Origin: Desulfuromusa sp.
GTDB taxonomy: Bacteria; Desulfobacterota; Desulfuromonadia; Desulfuromonadales; Geopsychrobacteraceae
Length of the DNA: 64,000 bases
Assembly: GCA_021647765.1 (NCBI GenBank)
Contig: JAKIUD010000005.1
Location: 1-64,000, forward strand
Direction: 5' to 3'
The first letter of the stretch is position 1. The number at the start of each line of letters is the position of its first letter. Below, in pieces: positions 43,293 through 51,750 of this stretch. The notes below the pieces were generated by a model, which did not search any database, had not been told where the DNA came from, and was given only the letters and a program-made list of their open reading frames with translations. The translations under genes and the position numbers were made by a program.

Positions 43293-43898
43293 ATGGAAAG
43301 TTGGCTACAACAGTTTATTGGATTTCTTCCTGATGGTGGCAGCTATCTACTACTGCTCTTTCTGGTTGCCTTTGCTGAATCATTGCCGATGATAGGCTTG
43401 ATAGTTCCTGGAAGTACCTTGATCGTGTTTGCTGGTTTTCTTGCCTCACACGGAAAGTGTTCTTTCATATTGCTGGGAGCGATAACAACCACTGGGGCAC
43501 TACTGGGAGACCTGCTCAGTTTTTGGCTGGGGTTTCATTATGGGTCAAAGCTATTAAAGTTGAGAATTTTCCAGAAACAGCGTCGATTGGTTAAACGCTC
43601 TGAACATTTCTTCGTTTATCATGGTGGTAAAAGTATCTTTTTTGCCCGGTTTCTTGGCCCAATTCGCGGTATTACCCCTTTCGTTGCTGGTCTTTCGGGC
43701 ATGTCGGGACGATCATTTAGTATCTACGCACTGATCAGTGCCGTTTTGTGGGGAATTTGTTATCCAGGACTAGGTTATTTCGGAGGGAGTAGCTGGCAGG
43801 ACGCACAGAGTTTATCTGCCCGGTTCGGACTAATTATCATTGTAGTCTTACTGGCAACGATTCTCCATTACTGGATCCGGCGAAACTTTAAGAGATAA
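43293..43898 (+). CDS. DedA family membrane protein
   Basis: 201 residues with about five hydrophobic segments. FAESLPMIGLIVPGSTLIVFAGFLAS, the GALLGDLLSFWLGFHYG loop and FARFLGPIRGITPFVAGLSGMS are DedA/VTT-domain signatures, including the acidic residue and re-entrant arginine region. DedA proteins affect membrane lipid (undecaprenyl phosphate or phospholipid) transport and envelope stability. It is the last gene of the ferredoxin-lipoprotein-HD-DedA module. Confidence 0.92.
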   Translation: MESWLQQFIGFLPDGGSYLLLLFLVAFAESLPMIGLIVPGSTLIVFAGFLASHGKCSFILLGAITTTGALLGDLLSFWLGFHYGSKLLKLRIFQKQRRLVKRSEHFFVYHGGKSIFFARFLGPIRGITPFVAGLSGMSGRSFSIYALISAVLWGICYPGLGYFGGSSWQDAQSLSARFGLIIIVVLLATILHYWIRRNFKR

Positions 43899-43928
43899 TA
43901 GAAACTGCTGATCTCACAAAGAACCACC

Positions 43929-44108
43929 AGATTAGCACTAATCTTCCACTTTGATAGCGTATTTTGGATTTCCCCTTGATGCACCCAAAATACGGGCATA
44001 AAGGGGAAGGCTGGGATGGGGGTGGATTGTTGCTATTTGCCCCTCTCCCTAACCCTCTCCCACGCCGGGGAGAGGGGATTTTATACAGCGGAAGATTGGT
44101 GCTAATCA
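43929..44108. repeat. MITE-like element with GATTAGCACTAATCTTCC ends, copy 1
   Basis: The left end GATTAGCACTAATCTTCC (43930-43947) and right end GGAAGATTGGTGCTAATC (44090-44107) are inverted repeats with one mismatch. Inside are nested palindromes (CGTATTTTGG against CCCAAAATACG) and a CCCTCTCCC...GGGGAGAGGG hairpin (about 44040-44078) that could act as a terminator for dedA. No ORF of its own. Confidence 0.7.
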
Positions 44109-44175
44109 GTAAAAACCATAAGGCAACCAAGCAAAAATTTCAAACTGGAACAAAGGCCATTTTTTCACATCAGCA

Positions 44176-45177
44176 TTAAAAACAGTATTGTACACCCGTA
44201 GTTAAAGAATAAGAACTCCAATTAACCTGATTCAAACGGGATAAACCTACTGTGCCGTCAGCAAAATAGGTTCTATCTGTACCGCTCTCTGTTTCCCAAT
44301 TCTGGATCTTACCATCGAGTAACCATGACCAGTTTTTATTGAGAGAATACAGCCCCTTGATATTCCAGACCATACCAGTTCCGGTCGTTTCTTGTTCAAA
44401 ACTGACAGGATGAGCAAAATTAGAACGTAAATTCCAATCAGCCTGGGCAAAATACTCGACCCAATGGTATTCTGCACTGACTGTTATTTTAATTTTTTGA
44501 TTCGCCTGGTAATCAATATTCGCCCCTAACCATGGCCCGTACCAGTAGGCGGTATAACTGCTGTCCAGGGACGGTATCTGACCTATCGGTAGCGGCATTT
44601 CAGCATCTGAACCAAAAAACCACCAGCGATAAAACGGATTGGAAACGGTCTGTTCACCATCAGTCATCGACAGATCTTGCATGTTGAAGCCATAACCAAT
44701 CAATGGTGTAATGGAAAGACCTTCGATGAGGCTCAATTCAAATATCGGCCCTACTGCCCCTGACAAATCAACGGTAAGCCCCTTATCTGCATCATTAACC
44801 GAGCGGGACCACTCAAAAGTTCGCCCATCTGCGGCATAGTCAGAATCTTGCACATCGCCACCAAGAATTTTCCCAAAGGCAATATTTGCTAAAATCAGAG
44901 AATTTCTTTTCAGGAATGGCAGCTCCCCTATTTCCAGCCATCCGGTAGCCTGAATTTGAAATATTTCAAGGTCTTCCCAACTCAGTTCAGAAAGAATAGT
45001 AGGGTTTTCCCCGTTGATATCGCCAGAGATATTCCAATCAAGTTGATCGGATCGGTAGCCAAACCCTACATCAACACCAGAAGCCTCAATATTAAAGAGA
45101 TCAAAAGCTAATACTGAACGAACTTGAAGCAGATTGAAGGACAAAAGGAGGACAAGGAAACAAAAAAAACAGCGCAT
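44176..45177 (-). CDS. Outer-membrane beta-barrel protein (Protochlamydia OMP-like)
   Basis: 333 residues: signal peptide (about 1-24, cleavage after LAF or VLA), then alternating aromatic strands such as VDVGFGYRSDQLDWNISGD, PLIGYGFNMQDLSM and YHWVEYFAQADWNL, ending TTGVQYCF with a C-terminal phenylalanine as required for barrel insertion. The repeated W/Y-rich strands fit an omptin-like ten-strand barrel of the Pom type, seen in Geobacter relatives. Function unknown. It lies just after the acnB terminator on the same strand. Confidence 0.75.
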   Translation of the reverse strand: MRCFFCFLVLLLSFNLLQVRSVLAFDLFNIEASGVDVGFGYRSDQLDWNISGDINGENPTILSELSWEDLEIFQIQATGWLEIGELPFLKRNSLILANIAFGKILGGDVQDSDYAADGRTFEWSRSVNDADKGLTVDLSGAVGPIFELSLIEGLSITPLIGYGFNMQDLSMTDGEQTVSNPFYRWWFFGSDAEMPLPIGQIPSLDSSYTAYWYGPWLGANIDYQANQKIKITVSAEYHWVEYFAQADWNLRSNFAHPVSFEQETTGTGMVWNIKGLYSLNKNWSWLLDGKIQNWETESGTDRTYFADGTVGLSRLNQVNWSSYSLTTGVQYCF

Positions 45178-45202
45178 TTAATGACCCACAGTAAAATAGC
45201 TT

Positions 45203-45235
45203 TAAAAAAGGCCACCCGCTTGGAGGGATGGCCTT
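45203..45235 (-). terminator. Terminator after acnB
   Basis: On the minus strand AAGGCCA (45229-45235) and TGGCCTT (45208-45214) enclose further pairing (CCC/GGG) and are followed by TTTTTTAAA. It lies 30 bases beyond the acnB stop and only about 25 bases before the start of the barrel gene. Confidence 0.75.
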
Positions 45236-45264
45236 CATCATATCAACCCATAGGAATAAGAAAT

Positions 45265-47820
45265 TTAAATATCACAACGTTTATAAACAGCGTCAAACTC
45301 ACCCAACTTGTCAAACTGCAAATAGTCGTAAACTTCATCCTTAAATGGAGATATCTTCTCTTTATAAACAGCCAGATATTCGGCAGGTGTCGGCAATTTA
45401 CCATTCAATGCCGTAACGGCACCTAACTCGGCACTGCCAAGATAGACCTGTGCTCCATTGCCGATCCGATCATCAAAGTTACGGGTTGAGGTTGAGAACA
45501 TATTTACCCCATCGGGAACCCGCGCCTGGTTCCCCATGCACAGAGAGCACCCCGGAGTTTCTATCCGGGCACCAACCTGATTAAAGATGGCAAAATAGGC
45601 CTCACTTTTCAGTTTGGATTGATCCATCCGGGTTGGTGGACAAATCCAGATACGATCATTGGGATTAAAATTATGTCCTTCCCAAATTTTGGCGGCAGCG
45701 CGGAAATGACCAATATTGGTCATACAGGAACCAATAAAAATATCCTTAATTTCGGTTCCCTGAACTTCAGACAAAACCTTGACATCATCGGGATCATTCG
45801 GGCAAGCCAGAATAGGCTCAGTGATTTCAGTCAGATCAATTTCGATCACTGCTGCGTATTCAGCATCAGCATCAGCTTCAATCAGTTGTGGATTTTTCAA
45901 CCAGTCTTTAACCGCATCTATCCGATTCTGCAAAGTCTGCGCATCCTGATAACCATCAGCGATCATTTTTTCCATCAGTGCAATATTTGAGTGAAGGTAG
46001 GTACAGACGCTCTCTTCAGACAGCTTGATACAACCGGCTGCTGCTGAACGCTCGGCAGCGGCATCAGTCAGTTCAAAAGCCTGTTCAACAGAGAGGTTTG
46101 GCAAACCTTCCATCTCCAGAATTTTGCCATTAAAAATATTGATTTTGTTCTTTTTAGGCACCGTCATCAAGCCCTGCTTAATCGCCCAGAGAGGGATAGC
46201 ATTCACCGCATCACGTAAAGTGATCCCTTCGTTAAACTCCCCCTTGAACCGAACCAGCACTGATTCAGGCATATCCAGAGGCATAAACCCAAGAGCCCCG
46301 GCAAAAGCAATCAGACCTGAACCAGCAGGAAAACTGATGCCGATGGGGAAGCGGGTGTGAGAGTCACCACCAGTACCAACAGTATCTGGCACCAAGAGGC
46401 GGTTCAACCAACTATGAATAACTCCATCACCGGGATTCAAAGGGACACCAGCGCGATCAGAGATAAACTTGGGCAAAGTATTGTGCATCAGCACATCAGC
46501 TGGTTTTGGATAAGCAGCAGTGTGACAGAAAGACTGCATGAACATTGGTGACTGAAAGCGCAGACACGCCAGTTCTTTCAACTCATCAGCAGTCATGGGA
46601 CCGGTCGTATCCTGAGAGCCAACTGTGGTCATCTTCGGCTCGCAAGCGGTTCCTGGAAGAATCCCATCCACACCACAAGCACGTCCAACCATCTTTTGCG
46701 CCTGAGTGTAACCCTGATTCGCTTTTGGAGTTGGATTGTCGGCTTTAGCAAAGATATCGGGCTCAGCTACGCCGTTAGCAGCACACGCCAGGGTGGTCAC
46801 AGAACGCCCGATGATTAGAGGAATCCGACCACCGGCACGATATTCATCTGGCACGGTATCAGGTTTGATCTCGAAGGTAGAAACAACCTCACCAGCTTCG
46901 TTCGTCACTTCACCTTTTGCGGTATTAATGGTGATAACATCACCCATGTTCATTTTAGTGACATCCATTTTCAACGGTAATGCACCTGAATCCTGAGCCG
47001 TATTAAAGAAAATTGGAGCAATGACGCTGCCGATAATCACCCCACCGCGGCGCTTGTTAGGGACAGCGGGAATATCATCACCAATACACCACAAAACACT
47101 GTTACAAGCCGATTTACGGGAAGAACCGGTACCGACAACATCACCGACAAACGCGACCTGATGACCAGCTTCACGCCACTTGGCAATTTCCTCAATGCCA
47201 CCGGGAAAACGGGTCTTGCCCATTGCCAGAGCATGCAGCGGAATATCGGGACGACTCCAGGCATCACCAGCGGGAGAAAAATCATCGGTATTAATCTCTC
47301 CTTCAACTTTAAATACTTTGACAGTGATGATTTCAGGCATTTCGGGTTTGTTAGTAAACCACTCTGCCTTAGCCCAGCTATCAACAACTTGTTTTGCCGC
47401 ACTGTTACTTTTGGCCAATTCAATGACTTGCTCAGCAGCATCGTAGACATAGGTCATACCTGACAATGCTTTGGCGGCTTCGTCAGCTAACCCGGTATCA
47501 CTTAGAGCAGCAATCAACGGCTGAACATTATAGCCACCAATCATGGTGCCAAGAATCTGCACTGCTTTAACTTTGTCGATCAAGGGGGAAGATTTGCTTC
47601 CAGCGACAATCTCTGCGAGAAAAGCAGCTTTAACTTCAGCTGCCGGGTCAACTCCAGGAGACACCCGCTCAGTCAGCAAATTAAGCAAAAAATCTTCTTT
47701 GCCTGCGGGAGGGTTCTGTAGCAGATCACAAAGACCAGCTGTCTGCTCAGGATTCAATGGTAGAGCTGGTATTCCCTGCGCATTCCGTTCTTCTTCCAAC
47801 TTCAGATAAGCTTCGATCAT
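45265..47820 (-). CDS. acnB: Aconitate hydratase B
   Basis: 851 residues, typical AcnB size with its HEAT-like N-terminal domain and the swivel domain ahead of the catalytic domains. Cluster ligands C699 (FIGSCMTNIGH), C758 and C761 (PGCSLCMG) have the same 59 and 3 residue spacing as in E. coli AcnB. It isomerises citrate to isocitrate in the TCA cycle, a central pathway for acetate oxidation in Desulfuromonadales. Expression probably comes from the promoter at 47931-47958 and is controlled at the palindrome over it. Confidence 0.97.
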   Translation of the reverse strand: MIEAYLKLEEERNAQGIPALPLNPEQTAGLCDLLQNPPAGKEDFLLNLLTERVSPGVDPAAEVKAAFLAEIVAGSKSSPLIDKVKAVQILGTMIGGYNVQPLIAALSDTGLADEAAKALSGMTYVYDAAEQVIELAKSNSAAKQVVDSWAKAEWFTNKPEMPEIITVKVFKVEGEINTDDFSPAGDAWSRPDIPLHALAMGKTRFPGGIEEIAKWREAGHQVAFVGDVVGTGSSRKSACNSVLWCIGDDIPAVPNKRRGGVIIGSVIAPIFFNTAQDSGALPLKMDVTKMNMGDVITINTAKGEVTNEAGEVVSTFEIKPDTVPDEYRAGGRIPLIIGRSVTTLACAANGVAEPDIFAKADNPTPKANQGYTQAQKMVGRACGVDGILPGTACEPKMTTVGSQDTTGPMTADELKELACLRFQSPMFMQSFCHTAAYPKPADVLMHNTLPKFISDRAGVPLNPGDGVIHSWLNRLLVPDTVGTGGDSHTRFPIGISFPAGSGLIAFAGALGFMPLDMPESVLVRFKGEFNEGITLRDAVNAIPLWAIKQGLMTVPKKNKINIFNGKILEMEGLPNLSVEQAFELTDAAAERSAAAGCIKLSEESVCTYLHSNIALMEKMIADGYQDAQTLQNRIDAVKDWLKNPQLIEADADAEYAAVIEIDLTEITEPILACPNDPDDVKVLSEVQGTEIKDIFIGSCMTNIGHFRAAAKIWEGHNFNPNDRIWICPPTRMDQSKLKSEAYFAIFNQVGARIETPGCSLCMGNQARVPDGVNMFSTSTRNFDDRIGNGAQVYLGSAELGAVTALNGKLPTPAEYLAVYKEKISPFKDEVYDYLQFDKLGEFDAVYKRCDI

Positions 47821-47919
47821 CTCTCTCCTCCAAGTATCAAGTTTTGCAGCTCAAGCTGCTCCATAGACTAAGTAGTCAACAGTTTCTGGCTCACTGAAAA
47901 AGACTAAAATATGAGCAAA

Positions 47920-47958
47920 ATCGTGCATACTGTATACGATTTAACGCTGTTTTGTCAA
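47920..47958 (-). promoter_or_regulatory. acnB promoter with operator-like palindrome on the -10 box
   Basis: On the minus strand TTGACA (47953-47958), a 16-base spacer and TATACA (47931-47936). The -10 box lies in an imperfect 21-base palindrome (47920-47940) with ATCGT/ACGAT arms around a GTATAC-type core, the sort of site bound by GntR-family regulators. The transcript would have a leader of about 100 bases. Confidence 0.65.
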
Positions 47959-48101
47959 TTAACGGATCACCGCATTTATAGATATTATTCATCTTATTTT
48001 TCTTTCCGTTTTTTTAAATAAAAAGGGGTAAACCCAGCGTTGTCCGATTAGGAAATTGCAGGTACTGAACCTGCTGTAAAAACCCACCTCAGTCCAGAAT
48101 G

Positions 48102-48249
48102 GCGCTAGTTTAAGCAGTATTGCAGTAAACTTGGGGCCGTCCCCAGACCCATCGGGGGCTGTTCTAAAAGTTTATGAGCCACGAAGAACTGCGGTAGTTC
48201 ACACCACAAAAGCCTGGGACGATCCCCATGCAGGGACAGTCTCGGCTTT
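48102..48249 (+). repeat. Left arm of a long imperfect inverted repeat
   Basis: GTTTAAGCAGTATTGCAGTA (from 48108) and a second block from about 48168 to 48249 are matched in reverse complement by 48616-48741. A 40-base GC-rich insert (GTCCCCAGACCCATCGGGGG) separates the two blocks in this arm only. The second block is also related to 53708-53790. Confidence 0.7.
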
Positions 48250-48430
48250 CAAAAAGGGCGACAGGGGAGATTATAAAATATAGAGCTCAAATACAGCTAC
48301 TTTTAATCATGCAAAACATCAACCAGACACTACGGGACTCAATCGGCGCAGTGTGACTTTTTCTGTCACGCATCTGACATAATATAAAGATATTAAATAA
48401 CTGCCAACCGATTTTTTTGGAGATTGTCTA

Positions 48431-48502
48431 ATGTTTGAAATACTTTTACTCATCATTATCGCCTTGATTTTTCTCAGTCAAATTCTACCAAAGGCTAGCT
48501 AG
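48431..48502 (+). CDS. Candidate 23-residue hydrophobic peptide
   Basis: ATG at 48431 follows GGAG with an 8-base spacing and opens a 23-codon frame, MFEILLLIIIALIFLSQILP then KAS, ending in TAG. The peptide is a single membrane helix with a lone acidic residue at position 3, loosely recalling a TatA N-terminus. Upstream lie a TAATAT box (48380-48385) and a GTGAC-N7-GTCAC inverted repeat (48353-48369). It is bracketed by the inverted repeats at 48102-48249 and 48616-48741. Coding is not proven; the length is too short for statistics. Confidence 0.4.
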   Translation: MFEILLLIIIALIFLSQILPKAS

Positions 48503-48615
48503 CCCATTTTACCCCCCTAAAAAAAGCAAACCACACAATATCACCTTGAGGCGACCGATCCGTTGCCACAGATTGTCCAGCTCAACTCCGCCTTATTTTA
48601 AGGATGGCTGACAGC

Positions 48616-48741
48616 AAATCCGGAACTGTCCCCGCATAGGGGCTATCCTGTTTTTTTTGCGGTCTGAACCGCCGCGATCCATCGTTCATCGTAAATTTCT
48701 GGACATCACAAGTTTACTGCAATACTGGTTAAACTTAGTGC
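48616..48741 (-). repeat. Right arm of the long imperfect inverted repeat
   Basis: Read on the minus strand it contains GTTTAACCAGTATTGCAGTA (22 of 23 bases shared over the full block with the left arm), then TTTACGATGAACGATGG, GCGGCGGTTCAGACCGCAAA and CCCCTATGCGGGGACAGT, each matching the left arm in order. The loop between the arms is about 365 bases. Confidence 0.7.
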
Positions 48742-48952
48742 TACTTGACTGTACCTCCCCCCAAAAGGGTAGTGTCCAAATCTTCAACAGCAACTGTAAA
48801 CTTTTCCGACAGTCTAAACTTTCCAACTATAAAATCTCTATAAATCAATAGGATACAAAAGGGGCATAATTATTGCTGAGATATTCATTATAAATACTGA
48901 GTCGGAGGGGGCATATTATCTGAACATATTGATGCTTGAAGGAGCCCCGCAA

Positions 48953-49168
48953 ATGCTGATACCAGTTATTTACCCGAACGGTAAACACGATTTAGTGAAA
49001 GATTTCGTCCTAACCAGACTTATTGCTGATCAGGACATTCTAAAGTTCAAACGAAGTCATGGATGGGTCAACATTACTGCTGATAATATTCGTGTTATTG
49101 GATCAACCTCACTCTATGATGGAGAAGAAAGACGCCAGTCTGAGCTGGAACCAGCTGAAATTTTTTAA
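48953..49168 (+). CDS. Small conserved-looking protein of unknown function
   Basis: 71 residues from ATG 48953, chosen because AAGGAG lies 8 bases before it; the frame also has an earlier ATG at 48929 overlapping that box. MLIPVIYPNGKHDLVKDFVLTRLIADQDILKFKRSHGWVNI suggests a small beta-rich soluble protein; the motif arrangement resembles short hypothetical proteins of Geobacter relatives, but no named domain is recognised. It precedes trmL by 48 bases on the same strand. Confidence 0.65.
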   Translation: MLIPVIYPNGKHDLVKDFVLTRLIADQDILKFKRSHGWVNITADNIRVIGSTSLYDGEERRQSELEPAEIF

Positions 49169-49216
49169 ACTGGTCAACCTTCCATCATCCGCACCATTGT
49201 GCTATCTTACCGCGCT

Positions 49217-49693
49217 ATGCAGAGTCAAGAACCTTTCCATATTGTCCTGATTGAACCGGAGATTCCACCGAATACAGGAAATATCGGTCGTCTGTGTGCG
49301 GGAACAGGTTCTCATCTCCACCTGGTAGGCAAACTGGGCTTTTCTCTTGATGATAAACATATGAAACGGGCAGGTCTGGACTATTGGCCAGAAGTAAAAC
49401 TGCATCGCTGGGAATCGTTGCAACAATTGCAACAGGAGTATCCGCAAGGGAGTTTCTGGTACACCTCTAAAAAGGCAACACAGAGTTATACACATGCTGA
49501 CTTTTCTCCCGGTGATTTTTTAGTTTTTGGAAAAGAAACGTTGGGGCTACCGGAAGATCTACTTGCCGCTGAAGGAGATCACGCAATACTGATCCCTATC
49601 CTCTCCCCAGCAGTCCGGAGCTTAAATCTGGCGAATTCCGCAGCCATTATTTTATATGAGGCATTAAGACAAACGGGACAGTTGGATCAATAA
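49217..49693 (+). CDS. trmL: tRNA (cytidine(34)-2'-O)-methyltransferase TrmL
   Basis: 158 residues from ATG 49217, giving MQSQEPFHIVLIEPEIPPNTGNI. SPOUT-family motifs are complete: EPEIPPNTGNIGRLC, FLVFGKETLGLPEDLL and PILSPAVRSLNLANSAAIILYEA, the knotted SAM-binding C-terminus. It methylates the wobble nucleotide of tRNA-Leu species. Translation from 49199 would add six residues outside the conserved region. Confidence 0.94.
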   Translation: MQSQEPFHIVLIEPEIPPNTGNIGRLCAGTGSHLHLVGKLGFSLDDKHMKRAGLDYWPEVKLHRWESLQQLQQEYPQGSFWYTSKKATQSYTHADFSPGDFLVFGKETLGLPEDLLAAEGDHAILIPILSPAVRSLNLANSAAIILYEALRQTGQLDQ

Positions 49694-49721
49694 AAAAGCC
49701 GGGCACATTGACCCGGCTTTT
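49693..49721. terminator. Bidirectional terminator between trmL and htpG
   Basis: AAAGCCGGG (49695-49703) pairs perfectly with CCCGGCTTT (49712-49720), with A-run before and T-run after, suiting both convergent genes. Confidence 0.85.
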
Positions 49722-49752
49722 CTGTAATATTTTATAGTTTTACATCATCCTA

Positions 49753-51594
49753 TCAGATCACCCCAAGCAACTTACTACTCCGCTCAAGAAACCCGGCCAT
49801 CCGCTCTTTACTGATCGCCTGATGCGACAACATAGCCAGATCGTAAATTTGCTCGATCAGCATATCAGCTAATTCTGTATTGCCCTCATCCTGCAACTTA
49901 AGAATCTTTTCAACTGCGGGGCTGGCAGTATTGACCATCAGGGTGTGATCAGAAAACATATCGGGCATCTCCCCCTGCCCCATCATGTGGGTCATCTCTT
50001 TAAAACGACGGGACTGTTCATTGAGAAGAATCATCCCCGGAACAGTGTCATCCTTAAGTGTTTCGATACGGATTGTTAGCCCCTTGATCTCATCAAGACC
50101 ATCCTTAAAAATTTGCTCGATCCGTTCCCCTTTGGTTTTATTATCAGCACCTTCAACAATTTTATTAGAGGGATCAGCTTCAAGTAGGTTCTCGGTTATA
50201 TCTGCGTCAACCCTCTCAAATTTGATGTCAGTATTTTTAGATTCGAGAAACTGGATAAAGTGATTGTCAATCATCGCGTCCAGAATCAGGACTTCCATCC
50301 CCTGAGATTTGAACAACTTCAAATAGGTCGCCTGTGTCCCTTCATCATTGGCATAATAAACCTTGTTTTCATGTTTCTCTTTGGCGCGCTCAAGGTATCC
50401 CGGCAGAGTCGTGAACTTGTCCTCTCCAGTTGTACGATAAATAACGTGATCCTTCACCTTCTCGTAAAATTTATCTTCACGCATCATCCCATACTTAACA
50501 AAGGAATGGATATCTTCCCAGATCGGCTCAAATGCCTCACGATCATTTTTAGCCAGATCAACAATTTTTGCCGCCACCCGACCACTGATAACCTCACGAA
50601 TTTTGCGGACTTGAGGATCATTCTGCAGGTAACTTCTAGAAACATTGAGAGGCAGATCAGGGGCATCCAGGCATCCCTGAAGTGGAGTCAGGAATTCAGG
50701 AATCAACTCTGGGGTGTTATCTGAGACAAACACCTGATTACAATAAAGATTGATGTGACTCTTGGTGACATCAAACTCATTGGTCAGGTGGGGGAAATAA
50801 ACGATCCCTTTAAGATTAAAAGGAAAATCAATATTCAGGTGGATCCAGAACAACGGATCAGCCGACATCGGGTAGAGTTTTCGGTAAAACTCTTTGTATT
50901 CGTCATCACTGATGTCAGAGGCACTTTTTGTCCAGAGAGGATTTTTATCGTTAACCTCCTCTCCTTCAAGATTAATGGAAACCGGCAAGAAGTTGCAGAA
51001 CTTCTTGATCACCTCACGGGTACCGTCGGGATTCAAAAATTCCTTTTCATCATCATTCAAATGTAAGATGACCTCAGTACCACGATCCTTTTTGTCGGTC
51101 GGTTCAATGCTGTACTTAGTTGTCCCCTCGCACTGCCAGTGTACCGCTTCAGCATCCTTCTGGTAAGAGAGGGTGCGGATCTCGACATTTTCAGCAACCA
51201 TAAAGCTGGAATAAAAACCCAAGCCAAAATGACCAATAATCTGGTTTTTATCTTCCAGATCCTTAAATTTTTCAACAAAATCTTCCGCCGAGGAGAATGC
51301 TATCTGATTAATATATTTACGTACTTCATCAGCCGTCATGCCAATACCGTTATCGGACACGGTTAGAGTTCCGGCATCTTTATCAAGATGAACGTTGACC
51401 TTGTATTCATCAGATATTTTCAATCCTTCAACCAGATTGATATTCTGAAATTTATGAATCGCGTCAACTGCATTAGAAATCAATTCACGCAAGAAAATAT
51501 CTTTATCGCTGTACAACCACTTTTTAATGATTGGAAAAATATTTTCTGTATGAATAGAAATACTGCCTTCTTCTTTTTCTACCTTGTCAGACAT
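49753..51594 (-). CDS. htpG: Chaperone protein HtpG (Hsp90)
   Basis: 613 residues. The GHKL ATP site is complete: FLRELISNAVDAIHK, DNGIGMT and GHFGLGFYSSFMV; the middle domain has the catalytic arginine region (LPLNVSRSYLQ), and a C-terminal dimerisation domain follows. No typical sigma-32 promoter (CTTGAA...CCCCAT) was seen upstream. Confidence 0.97.
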   Translation of the reverse strand: MSDKVEKEEGSISIHTENIFPIIKKWLYSDKDIFLRELISNAVDAIHKFQNINLVEGLKISDEYKVNVHLDKDAGTLTVSDNGIGMTADEVRKYINQIAFSSAEDFVEKFKDLEDKNQIIGHFGLGFYSSFMVAENVEIRTLSYQKDAEAVHWQCEGTTKYSIEPTDKKDRGTEVILHLNDDEKEFLNPDGTREVIKKFCNFLPVSINLEGEEVNDKNPLWTKSASDISDDEYKEFYRKLYPMSADPLFWIHLNIDFPFNLKGIVYFPHLTNEFDVTKSHINLYCNQVFVSDNTPELIPEFLTPLQGCLDAPDLPLNVSRSYLQNDPQVRKIREVISGRVAAKIVDLAKNDREAFEPIWEDIHSFVKYGMMREDKFYEKVKDHVIYRTTGEDKFTTLPGYLERAKEKHENKVYYANDEGTQATYLKLFKSQGMEVLILDAMIDNHFIQFLESKNTDIKFERVDADITENLLEADPSNKIVEGADNKTKGERIEQIFKDGLDEIKGLTIRIETLKDDTVPGMILLNEQSRRFKEMTHMMGQGEMPDMFSDHTLMVNTASPAVEKILKLQDEGNTELADMLIEQIYDLAMLSHQAISKERMAGFLERSSKLLGVI

Positions 51595-51638
51595 TATTTT
51601 GTTTCTCCTTAGATAACTGATTGATTAAACGAGCCGAA

Positions 51639-51666
51639 AAATAAAAAGCCAGGGGAAGTTTGTCTA
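51639..51666 (-). promoter_or_regulatory. Possible sigma-70 promoter of htpG
   Basis: On the minus strand TAGACA (51661-51666), 16 bases and TTATTT (51639-51644). The -10 match is modest. It lies about 45 bases before the htpG start. Confidence 0.35.
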
Positions 51667-51687
51667 GAAAAAGGAGCAAAGATAATA

Positions 51688-51724
51688 AAAAAAGGGCTCG
51701 CCCATGACAAGACCTTTTTTATTC
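51688..51724 (-). terminator. Terminator of the rubrerythrin-like gene
   Basis: AAAAAAAGG and CCTTTTTTT flank a loop containing GGCTCGCCC and give a U-rich tail on the minus strand, about 30 bases after the stop. The stem is A-T rich, but the layout is symmetrical and could serve either strand. Confidence 0.6.
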
Positions 51725-51750
51725 TCGCATAATTATTTTTTCCTGGCAGA

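Noticed and set aside
48353..48369. CRP/FNR site before the small ORF
   Set aside because: The GTGAC-N7-GTCAC spacing differs from TGTGA-N6-TCACA, so no regulator can be named.
51595..51666. Heat-shock (sigma-32) promoter of htpG
   Set aside because: No CTTGAA or CCCCAT-type boxes were found at suitable spacing; only a weak sigma-70-like match is visible.
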